NCBI RefSeq assembly: GCF_030867095.1
Contig: NC_081824.1
Span: forward strand, 136,739,433-136,803,432
Source of the DNA: Alligator mississippiensis
Taxonomy: Eukaryota > Chordata > Crocodylia > Alligatoridae
Direction of reading: 5' to 3'
DNA length: 64,000 bases
The stretch's first letter is position 1; every line of letters starts with the position of its first letter. Below are positions 1 through 12,500 of the stretch, in pieces. A model generated the notes under the pieces. The model did not search any database, had not been told where the DNA came from, and was given only the letters and a program-made list of their open reading frames with translations. The translations under genes and the position numbers were made by a program.

Positions 1-1870
1 GCAACTAACAAGAAACAGTTGTCTGGTAGTAGATGCAAACTCTGTTGCCAAATTTGTCCATCATTTTGGGGTGTGCTCACCTATTAGGGGTATGTTTCTG
101 GGGTCTCTGTAATTCTATCAATGTGCTGCTTGTGTTACTTGTGTTTCTATATGGAGCTGTATCTCCCTTCTGAAAGTCCTCACCCCCAGTGGAGCTACCT
201 TGCAGGACTGTTTCAATGGGACTGGGTTCCTCCAGCCACCAAATCAGTCAAACATACATAGACACAGATTAACAGGACACGCCTCAGCCAAACCAGGTTA
301 TTTAGCAGTGACAGGTTAACACCCTCATATGCCTTGAACTAAGTTCATCAGGGCAACAATCAAATGCAGTCAGTGACAAGCACATGGGTTAACAAAGTGC
401 ATCTGAGTCAGGCTGGACTATTCAGCGTTAATAGGCTGATACCCTCATGTGCCTTGAACTCAGTTCATCCCTTATTTCAGCAGGACAATAATAAATGCAG
501 TTAGACACACATACACGCACGCTAACAGAGTACATCTGAGCAGGCTGGGTCCGATCAGCACTTTCAGCTGATACCCTCATGCGCCTCAAAACTCAGCATG
601 TCACAATCTCTTGTCACAATGGTCCTAGTAATAGCCCCCCTTGATGAGCAGACCCCACTGTAGTATTGGGCCTTTCAGGGATCTTTGGCTTAGGTAAAAA
701 AAGTGTTGCTGCAGAGCAAATGGGGTGGTCAAGGGGAAGGAAAAGTAAGTGAGGTTCAGAGAGAGAGTATAGCAACCAGCTTGACCATAAAATTTTTATT
801 GCCAGGTATATGAACTTATGATGATACCAGTAATAATAGCCATACAAGAGAGACAAATAAACAGTTACAATATTACATAGTTTCAGTTAGGTTTCTGGGG
901 AAGTCTAGCTCAAGTTTAATTAGCAAAAGTCAGGTTTAGAAAGCTGTGCCTGAAGTAAGAGGATAAAAGTCAGGTTCCTGGAGGCAGAGAAAGAGAGTTG
1001 GGGATCTCACCACACAGTGAAGCTTGAACTAGTCGAAGTTCCCAGGTGTTTGGAGCTTGCAGACAGACAGAGCCCTTTGCACAATCAATGGAGAGATGCC
1101 AGGCGGAGGGATGCCAGGTAGAAAAGGAGTGGAACTGGAGTGGAACTGCTTTTGGATCTAAGCACCAGGACAGAAACTTGAGCTTGGGTAGAGATTTTGT
1201 AGAGAACTAACAATGGCTGAAGGGAGAACACTAGGTTTATTTATGTGTAAACACTGGCTCATATGCTGGATAATGGGAACTGATCACTCCTGACTATGGG
1301 TGGCATTACCCTGAGGAAGCTCATAATACAGACAAGCAGATTCAGTGTTTTGGGTACCAATAGAGGAGTCATTACTAGAATTGGTCTGATAAATGCTGAG
1401 CTGGGTGTGTGTAGATGTGGGCTGATTAGCATTTGGAGCAAGGATTCCCCATCATGCAGTGCTCCCCAGCTTTTCTGATCCCAACATTCAGTGTGGTCCT
1501 TGCCTTGGAATCTCTGTTCTCCATCCTGAATGCTAGTGAAGGTGCATGCCTGACCCATCTCCCATTTAAATGAGTTGTCATCCAGTTCCATCTCTGATGT
1601 AAATGAGACCAGGGGAGTTGCTTCACTCCTATGAACCTTGTCTGGAGGGGTTTAGGTGCGTCTCCCATTGGATTTTCGTTGTCTTTTGTAAGTCCTTCCT
1701 CTAATCAGTTCTTGTTCAGGCAGAGGCGGGGAGGGGGAAAGTTCTTTGCGAGTCAGATAGGCTGTGTCCTGTGCCAGGGTTCCCCAAGAACACAGAGGTG
1801 AGAGGTAACAAGTCTCCTGGAAATCTCTGGTAATCATTAAGTGATTGCTGTTGAAATTCACTGTTGGAGA
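1..1870. repeat. Intronic repeat region with 120-bp-period units (possible LTR relic)
   Basis: No exon was seen. Between about 230 and 600 three diverged copies of a roughly 120-bp unit follow each other. The phrase ACCCTCAT..GCC recurs at about 321, 441 and 575, and GCCTTGAACT recurs at exactly 120 bp (331, 451). The rest, to about 1870, is unclassified. The composition resembles an old retroviral LTR, but I could not find ends. All short open frames are unsupported. Confidence 0.4.
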
Positions 1871-1920
1871 TGCCTGTATTCATAATTAACTTTCATCATT
1901 AGCAAACTGCAGTGCCACTT

Positions 1921-2140
1921 ACCATATTTACCCAAATCCAAGATGACTCCAACTTCTTAATTCTCCAATCATTAGATTTTCTACGTGGAAAAATTATAAA
2001 GTTTTGTTCCAGTGTCCAGTGGAAAGAATTGGAGGTTGTCTTAAACTGTGCCCCCTGCCCCTTGGCCTCCTGTACCTTGCCCCTGATGCGTGTGCCCCTG
2101 CTACATGCCGCTCCCCCCACCTCCAAGCCTGTTTTCTTTT
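1921..2140. repeat. MITE-like copy starting ACCATATTTAC
   Basis: It starts ACCATATTTACCCAAATCC and shares its start and its internal GTCTTAAA phrase with the copy at 2817. It is probably a nonautonomous DNA transposon; the right end is not resolved. Confidence 0.4.
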
Positions 2141-2816
2141 GACAATGGATAAAGGTGTATTTTTTTCTCGTTTAACTTTTTCCCTTTTATTCTGTTACAG
2201 ATCCATTTTTCCCCCTCTCTTTTCTGGTGAACAGTTGGTTTCCTGGAATGCTAGATGACTTCTTCCAGTCATTGTTCTTGTGTGCACTGTTACTGTTCTG
2301 GCTCTGTGTCTACCATGGGATAAGAGTGCAGGTACAGACAGGACAATATCTAATATTTGTTGAAGAGACTAGGATTGATCGATGTATCTCTCTTTAGTTC
2401 CTCCCTGTGTTTACATAGCCTATATATAGTGCCTCCCTACCCCCTCAGTGGCTGATAAAATGAAAGCATGCTTATTGTGAAAGGCTCAGCAAAGCTGATT
2501 CTGTCCACAGTATAATGTGACATTTTACTTTGTCCAGTATGATAAACTGCAGTTTTCTGTCATAGATAGCTCTGCTTCCTATGTTCTTGCTCATCACTGG
2601 ATAGATTCAGGGCTACAAAATTATGTTAAGGTTTGTATCCTGACTTGACTCATGAACAGTCACTACAAATTCATTTGCGGTTTTGTTCCTTCGTGTAACC
2701 AGAAGCAACAAGACTAGCATAGTAAATTAAATGTTAATGTTGTTTTCTGGTCAAAATTGACCAACTGGGACATTTGCTATTCTGAGCTAAGTAGTGCAGT
2801 TCACATGTCTTTATAT

Positions 2817-3060
2817 ACCATATTTACTTGAATCTAAGACAACTTTTGAATTTAAAACAACTCCCCAGTAATTGCATTCTATATGTGAAAAATTGTATAC
2901 ATTTGTTTATAATTTTCCATATATCTAATTATTGGGGAGGGGGGTCATCTTAAATTCCTTCCCTGCAGTGCTGCAGTGGCAGGGAAAGCAGTGATACAGG
3001 GCAAAGAGATAAATCTCTGCCCCTTGCCCCCCCCCTTCTGACCCCCTCCCACCTCCCCGG
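2817..3060. repeat. Second MITE-like copy starting ACCATATTTAC
   Basis: It starts ACCATATTTACTTGAATC and continues to a GGGGTCATCTTAAATT phrase near 2940, parallel to the copy at 1921. The end is not resolved. Confidence 0.4.
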
Positions 3061-3449
3061 GCTTCTCCACATGTACCACTAGGTTTAGGGTTTGTATGTA
3101 TGTTTTGTGTTTTGTTTGCAAAATAAATTGTAAAAAAAAACCCACCAAAAAATTGGATTCTGGAGCACAGCAGTATTGTATTCTGTAGCTGCAGAATCAA
3201 AGTACTTTTAACTATGGAAATAAGGTGTCCAAAATCTGCCACCCTGTCTTTTTAACAAATGATAATAATATGTCCTAATATATTCTATAGCTGACTGTAT
3301 TTTAACATCTGCAGGTTTTGGGTTTTTTTTAAGGTACTTTGTAAGTGAGCCAGAAGTAACTTTATTACTATTTTACTATGTCAGTATTTAACTCAGTTAC
3401 TCAAATGTGAATTTGCCTCCTCTTAACCTGTTTTCTTTTGCCCCAACAG

Positions 3450-3541
3450 GGAGAAAGAAAATGTTTAACTTTTTATCTTCCCAAATTTTTTATTGTTGGG
3501 CTGTTGTGGTTGGCCTCGGTCACATTAGGAATATGGCAAAC
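3450..3541 (+). CDS. TMEM181: TMEM181 coding exon (window exon 1)
   Basis: The acceptor CCCCAACAG precedes GGAGAAAG and the donor is AAC|GTAAGT. It encodes GERKCLTFYLPKFF and then a transmembrane stretch ending LGIWQ. It starts in phase 0 and leaves two bases of a split Thr codon. Confidence 0.93.
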
Positions 3542-6500
3542 GTAAGTAATTTCCTTTTGCCCTAAATATTAGCAGTAAAAGTTGTTCAAGGAAGAGTAGG
3601 TCATTTACAGTTAACGATGTATGTTGCCTCTTAACACTTTGATTGTGATCCAGAAATGAATAAATAATTATACTTCAATTCTTTCACATCTTTGCGTTCT
3701 GTATTTCTGACTAATTGAGAGGGTGGGAAACCTTTCAAAAGGTCAGCATTAATGGCAAATAATTGCATAAATCATATTGTTTGAGTTGGAAATCATCACT
3801 TCCACAGCTCCTTCTCTTGTGTGCTGTCCAATTAGCTCTCAGTATTTCTATGATAGAGGTTCTTTCCGTTGGAAAGACATTACAGAATCAAATAAATCTT
3901 ACTGTTGGGATGTGTTTGTTCTCTTTGTTCAATTTATTCCTTGAATCAGTCTGTTATACCCTTTGGGGCCCCCAGTGAACAATTTTTTTGCCACCTCAGT
4001 ATTTGCACCCATTACTTAGCCAAGTCATTCAAATTATTCTGTTTTTTCCCCTCATAAATCATTTCCTTTAATAATTCCAATTAGGTAAGCCAACCGAAAG
4101 GTGGCAGCATTTCCCACAGAGAGCTGCTTCAGTATTTGTGCTGTTGTGGCTTTCTAAACCTTGTTACTCAACTCTATCCCTGTTTTGTTCTTGGAGGGAA
4201 AAATAAGCAAGTGTAAGGTGGGGCAGGTTAAAAAGTCAAGGTAAGAGCAGTGTAGGTGCAGAAAAACACCACTGAAATTGGAGGGAACTGTTCACTTTAA
4301 TTAAGAGAAGACCTAATCCTGCAGCTTTCTCATGTAATATAAAATAAGCCTCAAAACTGTAAGTTGCATTAAGTTACCAGGTGCTATAGCAGCCAAAAAT
4401 AAACATGGAAATGTAATACAGAATAGCTGAAACCAGAATCCTCACATACATGACAAGTGGCATTAGGGTGGGGAGACAGTTCCTCAGTTGGAGTGAATTA
4501 GCATGGCTTCATTCAAATCAGCTGAGCTTCACTAACTCCATAGGCAGCCATGGAGCTACACCTGTTGTTACAGTAATTATGATCACCATATAACGTTAAC
4601 AAACTAGAGTTTATACTGTAGCTTTTTCAGTCGCAGTCCTTTTTTTATTTCTCTCCCTAATCTTTACACTATTACAATGGCTATGACTTCTTGATCTTTT
4701 TCTAGTATTAATGAGCTACATGACCCAACATACCAGTACAGGGTTGACACCGGTAACTTTCAGGTAAGTTAATCTTTAACACTATCATATGCATTTGTGT
4801 GTCTAGTAAAGCAGGATTAGAATAAAGGGGTCTGAAGTTAAAAAAAAAAATATATAAAATTGTTTTTGATTTGTATAACTGTCTTATTGTTGGAAAATGT
4901 TAAAGAAAACCATATCTTGAATGGATGATCTGAAGATGTGCTTTACTAGTTTCTGAGAAAAAAAATTCTAATGCTTTTAGTTTTGTTCTTATTTTCACTA
5001 ATGTAAATTGTCCTGTGGGGTTGGGGGTTTTTTTTCCCCCCCTTTCCTTTTTCTAAAGACTTCTGAATGCTCCTTTTGACCTTAACACCTGAATGTCTTT
5101 GGGCACATTTTTCATGGTGTCTTCCTTTGAATGCCATATTGAGTAGCCGTATCAGTGAAGATGGTCAGAACTGTCTTTTAAACATCTGCTACTCAATTGC
5201 AACAACTCAGGGCTTCTCCAGACTTACCAGAAATAAACTCAGTGACTCATTACTTTCCAGTGAGGCACAGAGAGGTGACTTCTGTTAGGCCTTATCAATC
5301 CCCTATATCCTTTATTCCTTATCTATATCACTTCAGTTTCCTCTATCTTTTCAGGAAATGTATTTGTCATTTTTAGAAAATTTCTGAGAATCAAGCTATT
5401 CCACTGATGGAGGTGGTCATTGCCATTGCGGGACCCTCACTAACAAACAAAAATAATAATTTAAAAAATCCCAACCCTCGATACAACCACCACAGCCAGT
5501 CCCAGCATCACACCTCCTTCCTCCACCCTGCCTGTCCTGAAAAATGGCCCTCCATTCCGTACTTCTGGAGATGGTGGACCTCTGGCTCAGTAAAACTGCA
5601 ACAATTTTTGTATTTATAGGGTATGAAAGTCTTCTTCCTTGTGGTGGCAGCCATATACATTTTGTACCTTTTGTTCCTGATAGTGAGGGCATGTTCAGAA
5701 CTTCGTAATATGCCTTATATTGGTAAGCAGTGCTTTTCTTTTTTCCTTGACAAACAGGTTGTTTTTCCCTAGCTGTGTGTCTGAGCTCTGAGATGACTGA
5801 CACTTTTTCCCCTCTCAATCTTTCCAGATCTCAGGTTAAAATTCTTGACTGCATTGACCTTTGTAGTACTTGTCATTAGGTAAGCTTTTAAAGTATGTTT
5901 TCTTAGCATTGTAACCTTTCTAATCTTTTTAAACTTTCTTAAAGTAAAAGATGTTGGCAATATTTATCAATCATGTTACCAGATTTCATTTCATGTACTC
6001 ACACTGTGTCTCTTTTCACTGCTTCTCCTACAGCATCGTTATACTTTATCTGCGCTTTGGTGCACAAGTACTACAGGACAACTTTGTAGCAGAGCTGTCA
6101 ACTCATTATCAGAATTATATCCTTCCATTGTGACTTCCAGTCTCTTATAAAAAGTTTTACGTACTTCATTTAAATGGATCCCCATGCTGGCTCAGGGGAT
6201 TGGTGCTTTTTCACCTCTTGCTCAGCAAAGGTTGTTTAACCCAGGTTGATTATGGCATAATTATAAAGTGCATCTGGAAGTAGTGTTGCTGACTGCTATT
6301 TCTCATTTTCTAGGTGATGCTGGGTTTCCACTACAGAACTAGATTATCACAGAATAAGTGTGCATGGTACAGCTAGAAGGGTTCATGCACATCTTGTTCC
6401 AGTTATCTACCTTAGTAACTTCAAGGAAATCATGTTTTATTGCTATACAAGTGGTACAGCTGCTCCAGTGCTATAACAGTGTCACTGATGACCAACCACT

Positions 6501-9500
6501 GATATTTTTTTTAATACTGGGATGTGTAGCCCCATTCATTGAAGACAGACCAGGGGTGTCAAATATGTGGCCCAGAAGCTAGCTCTGGCTTGCAGAGCAG
6601 TGTCCCTTGACTTATGGATCTCCACAGGGATGGGGTGAGTGAGGGCAGGGCTCACTGCTGAAATCCAGAGTACAGAGCTCCATTGGGAATGCATGTTGGC
6701 AGTGCAGGGAGGGGGCAAGCGATTGCTGCATTAACCACTGCTTGCTCCATTGCCACCGCTGTGTCTGGATCTGGATCACAAGGAGCCCAGCAGTCTGAAT
6801 CCAGCCTGGGGTCCCAGGGAAGTCTAACATCCATGGTCTAGACCAGGGGTTTCCAATGTTTTGGTGCCCAAGAGCACATTCGAATTTAAAGAAAAAGCAA
6901 CAAGCACCAATATGAATATTAAAGTTTAGGATTTAGATCAATCCGATCATCTCGTCCATTACTTAAAATTGCATTAGATCCGCAACTTCAAAATGCAGCT
7001 TCCTTTTTCTTACAAAAATATTTATGTAAAAAATATTTGTTCGAATAATCATTTTTACTGATTGTGAAAATGCATGCAGGCACCTGAATAAACCTTGTGG
7101 GGCACCATGGCGCCTGCAGGCACTGCATTGGGGACCACTGGTCTAGACATAATAGCTTTTTATATGCATAAGTTTCTAACAAAGTGAGAGCCACAAAACT
7201 GGTTTCACGGTCAAGGAGTTGTCTCTGTCGACTTTGACATGCAGTCTTTAAGTATGTCGGTGCCTTGTTCCCATTTCAGAGATGGGGAAAAGTCAGGGCA
7301 AAGAAGCTGAGCAACTTCCTAGAGGCCACGTCTGGTATTTGTATCGGGGCCAGGATTATAACTTATTTCTGGCTTCTGGACTTGAACCACTAGAATACAG
7401 TTGACTCTAGGTTCTGAAGTTGATTATGGGACTGCAGACGTTCAGTGTTAGCTAAGAAGTTGTCGGGAACAAGCAGAAACCAAAATGTAGAGCTCTAACA
7501 TACATGTTCCTCATGTTCTGAGGAGCTGTAACTGCTTTAGTGTCCTGTTTCTGCACAATCCCTTCTTTCTAATGTAATGTAAGGCAAAATCAAACTAGAC
7601 TTCAGGGCTTGCTTTCACTGCTGGGGAAAAACGCTATTTTACACCAGGGTAACTACTGCATGGAGCTATCCTCGGGTAAAATATACAGTTAAGGCACTTC
7701 AGTTTTCCCAAGATGTAAATCTGCAAAGATTTGGCTCCGTTTCCCCACAGTGAGATTTTTATCTCATGGTAGAATTTAAGTGCCTAGTCTTCACTGGATG
7801 TCACCTCAGGGTAACGTGTGTGAGACCTAAGGTTGGAGTAAAAATCTGTTTCGTTTAGCAGTGAAAGCAAATCCATGATATTCCAGAACTTGAGACAATA
7901 TAGTAAAAACTCTGTACATTGAAATTGTACAAAGTACAAAGTATTACAGCATTTTAGAGACAGCCTTTGTAGGGAAAATTCTGCCTTGCATGTAAGTGGT
8001 AGTTCGCTTAAAAGTTTAATTTGTATTGATTGAGCTGTATTATGTAATGTCCTTGACCACTACCACCAGCAGAATTCTTATCATTCTATGGTTTGTTGAA
8101 CTTCTATCTCTACACACTAGCCTTTGTGTATTCCCCATCAAAGAATGCACTATATGGTAAGTCAACTCCTGTAATTTTTTTCAGATTGAAGTTCAGGACT
8201 GCTGTGCTAGTAGACATCTTAACACATGCATTGGTTGTCTTCTTAGAGCTTTGTTTTGTTTTTTATTTCTATTAAGTACAAGCTGCACATGTTTCGGAGC
8301 AGCTTTGAACAACCAGTAGCAATGATAGAAATGTGTTTGTAACCAATCCGTGACACTACTACATTTGCGCTATGTACTGTGATAATTTTGAACATCACAG
8401 CCAGCCAATTACAAAATTTCTGGGAACTCCTGATTTTTGGGAGGTAAAACTGGAAATCTGAGTGTGTGAAAATTAGATGCATAAAGTCCGTACCATGCTA
8501 TTAGCAGAACCACAGCTTCAGGCACCTCTGCTGTTATTCGTAGGCTAACCTATCTGAAAGAACCCCTTAGTGCCTTTCAGTGCATCTACTACTTCTTCCA
8601 GGAGAATTTAACATGTTGATGTATTGATTGATTGATTGATTTTCCAGGCAGATAGTTCTGATGAAGAGGGGAAAGGATTGTATGTACAGGTTTGGTTTGT
8701 GATAAGTGAAAAATCATGGGAGGAACTTCTAGTATGGGGGGTAAAACCATACTCCAGTGTAGAATGGAGTGCACAGAGCTGCTGGCATGGAGGAAAACGG
8801 GGGCCCTTGGAATGGGGTAAACAATAGCAGAAAGGATGGAAGAGAGGGTATATGAAGGCCATTGCCAGTAGGAAGAGAGACCTTGAGGGGACCCCAGGAT
8901 CTTTGTGTTGGGGAGGGGAGGAGAATTGCAGAGAGTCCTAAATAGTGGGGGTTGGGAGACTGGCACATGGGGAGCTTGTGGGGGGGAATAGAATGTAGAA
9001 ATTAAAGGAGTTATTGGCATATGCAGTGAGCTCAGCCTATAGAAGCCAAGTTGGTAACCTGTTCTTTCCCCCTCCCAGCCCAGTTACTGCATATATTTAG
9101 CATGCTGGAAAATAAGCAGTTATTTTAATTATTGTCTATTGCTCTAAATATTAACTATAAATATGCTGGGGGGACTTCAGAGTTTTTTCTCACCACTAGA
9201 GGGAACAAGCAAATGGCCAAGTGGAACCAATTATTTCAATCTATACCTGGGTAGGAGGAAATAAATAGAGGTGCACGAATATATCGGTGGCATATCAGAC
9301 TGGCACTGATAAAAGGAAAATTTAACATGATCAGTAATTGGCTTTTATTAGCTGATCATGTCACCGATAAATGTTGAGTGCCTGTGTGAAGCCTCAGCAT
9401 GCATGTGGCCAGGAATGCAGCCAGGCAGCTTGGCTGTGGTGGGAAGGGGGTGTGGGTAGGTGCAGATTGAAGCCCCCATGGTGAGGGAGGGAGTAAGGCA

Positions 9501-12500
9501 GGTGCTGCCCAGCCAGGGTGGTGAATCGGACCCCAGGAGTAGGACGGAACTGCAGGCAGCTCGTTCAGGGGGGCATGGGGTGGTGGGAAAGGGGGGGTAG
9601 CTCCCTGCTGCCGTGCACACTTTGGGGGAGGCATGGGGGGCATGTGCCCCGTTGGATTTGTGCGTGGGATGAGGGCAGGCCGCCCGCTGCAGGCTCAGGG
9701 CCTGTGGCTGTGCCAGCCTCTTCCCGGCAGGGGGGCTGGGCCGGGGTTGTGCTTGGGGCAGGCAGCGGCAGTGTTGGGAGGGGTGGCTACAGGGAACTTT
9801 GGGGTGGCTATAGCCCACCCCATAGCCACTCCTCCCAGCGCCATCCCCCCACCGGGAAGAGGCTGGTGCAGCCCTGATCCTGAGTCTGCAGTGGGCAGCC
9901 CACCTTTGCCGTGCACACAAATCCGGCGGAGCACATGCCGTCATGCCTCCCCAAGAGGTACACGCAGTGGCGTGGAGCCACTTGTGGCTCCGCCCCATTC
10001 CCAGGGTTGCATTTACTGCCCTGGCTGGGCAGCACTGCCCCTGCCCCACTTCCTCCCTCACCGTGGGGGCCTTAATCTGCCCCCCAGCCCCTTCCCCCAG
10101 CTGGACTCTGCTGTCCAAGCTGCCCAGCTGCATTCCTGTAAATTGGCTATCAGATTGGTATTGGCTGATATGGATCAGTACCAGCCAAGAAAATCTTTAC
10201 TGGTGCACCCCTAGAAATAAAACTGGACAGGAGGTATTTGACCACGTGCCAGTTAAATCAAAAAATGAGTCCGTTAGTAGTAAGTCATTGAATCGGTCTC
10301 TGGGCTGGTATAACTGCTAATTAGGAATGCAGGATTGGAAGGGACCTTCTGGGTCATTGAATTCTCTCCTAAAGGCTATCAAGTATTTTACTCCTTTACC
10401 ACTCCTCCCCAGGAGAAGATGGTTCCAGAGCTTCAATGTTCTAATGGTTGAGAATGTTATTTCCAGCCTAAACTTAATTATATTGATTTGCTCTTGTGTC
10501 AACATTAATCCTTTAGTTTAAATAGCTCTCCCTCCTCCATGTTGTTTTCTCCCCCACAATGTATTGATAGACAGCAATCATATGCCCTTTGCCCTCTCAG
10601 CCTTCATTTTGCTAAACTAGACAAGTCACGGTGTTCTAAGTCCCTCCTTTCTTGTGCAAGGCTCCTCATTTCCCTAGTCATCCTAATAGTCCTATTTTGT
10701 ACATGTTCCGGTTCAAATTAATCTTTTTTGAGCAAGAATGACCATTGTATATCCCCTAGTCCGGATGAGGCATCACTAGCACTTTGCATAGTAGCACTAA
10801 CACTTCCCTATCTCTTCTGGCAATACTTTTCCTGCATGTTTCTCTTTTCACAGCTGCATTGCATTGACAGCTTATAGTCATTGTATGCAACTGATAGTGA
10901 GGACTGTTCGCGGGGGGAGTTTCTCCAGATCGATGAGCTTCTGGGCTTATAGCTGAAGTTTTTAATTAATCCCCAACTGTAGGACTTTGTATTTTGCACT
11001 GTTGCAGTTCATTCCACTTTGAAGTTAAAGTGGGGAGTTAAGCAAGGCTGTGTCATTGCGCCAACACTCTTCTCAATATTCCTTGCTGCAATGTTGCTTC
11101 TAATCACCAACATGCTTCCAGCTGGAGTGGAGCTAAACTACCAAATGGATGGTAAGCCATTTAAGCTCAGCCAACTCTGAGCCAAAACCAAGACCACCCT
11201 AACCTCAGTCACTAAGCTGTAGTATGCTGATGATGCTGTACTATATCCTCACTCAGAAGCAGACCTTCAGGCCATTGTCAACATCTTTACCAAGGGATAC
11301 AAGAAAACGGGACTGATGCTTAACATTCAGAAGACGAAGGTCCTCCACCAACAAGCTCCTAATGAACAGTCCCCAGCTCCGGTAATCCTGATTCATGGTT
11401 AGACTCTGGAGAATATTGAGTATTTACCATACCTCGGAAGCCACCTTTCACAGAAGGCTGACATCGCTGAAGAAATCCAGCATTGCCTTAAATGTACAAA
11501 TGCAGCCTTTGGACACCCGAAGAAATATGTTTCTGAAGATGATGACATCAGATCCAAAACCAAGCTCATGGTTTATCAAGCAATTGTGATCCCCACCTTG
11601 CTGTATGGAGCTGAGACATGGACAATGTACAGGTAACATCTAAAGTTGTTGAAGACGTACCATCAACGCTGCCTGCAGAAGATCCTCCAAATCTAGTAGG
11701 AAGACAAACAATGTTAGTGTCCTCCTGCAAGCAAGCACTGTGAGTATAGAGGCAATGATCATCCAACATCAATTTCATTGGGCCAGCTGTGTCATCTGGA
11801 TGTCCGACTCTTGAAGCAAGTTTTATTCTCAGATGGCAGAGAAAGCACTTCAGGGATGTCCTCAAGGCCAACTTAAAAAAAATGCAACATCTATGTCAAC
11901 TTGTGGGAGACTATAGCCCAGGACTGCCCCAAATGGAGGAAGAGCTTGCTGCAGGGATCTCAGTACTTTTTTACATCTCCTGTTGTGAGGTTTCAGTGGG
12001 AGCAGCAGAAATAGTGTTTTGCGGACCAAATCAAGAATCCAGCACCACCCATCTCACATGGAAACACATGTCCAAGCTGCAGTAGAGTCTGTCAATCCCG
12101 GATAGGCCTCATCAACCATCTTCGGACACACGGATAAGACAATCCATGGAAGACAGTCGTCCTCAACTGTGAGGGATTGCCACAGAAGAATACTTTTAGT
12201 CCTGAAGGGAATGGCTATTGTGATTGGTCTTTGTACTTTTACTGGGTCACTCCCTAGATCCAGGGGACTGATGGTAATAATGATGATTCTTTAGTGTTAC
12301 TGAATTCTTCCTACATGATGTTTTGGTCCATCTATTTATCAACGGTCCCTCCTAACATTTTGGTTTTCAGATGTCATCAATATACTTCTATTTCTTGAGC
12401 TGAAGTTGTTAATAACGTTAAACAAAATTGGTCCTAAAACTTGTCTGTGAGGAACTCTCTAGTAACTTCCCTCCTGCCTGATATTTTCCTTCTCAGCACT

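Larger units (their letters stand above)
6117..8066 (+). other. TMEM181: U12-type AT-AC intron of TMEM181
   Basis: The intron starts ATATCCTTCC, an exact match to the minor-spliceosome 5' consensus. It ends CTACCAC with terminal AC. A branch-site-like GTCCTTGAC lies at 8049-8057, and its A is 10 nt from the 3' end, the tight spacing expected for U12 introns. No GT donor nearby keeps the frame. An AG three bases later (8068-8069) would also be in frame, dropping one Ala. The intron carries two short hAT-like copies and a MIR-like SINE. Confidence 0.85.

Noticed and set aside
230-600. CRISPR-like spaced repeats
   Set aside because: The units are about 120 bp, diverged and contiguous in a vertebrate intron, not short identical repeats with spacers.
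9348-10214. Open frames of up to 261 codons on both strands
   Set aside because: They lie inside a palindromic GC-rich hAT, overlap on opposite strands, are rich in Pro/Gly/Ser and show no domain.
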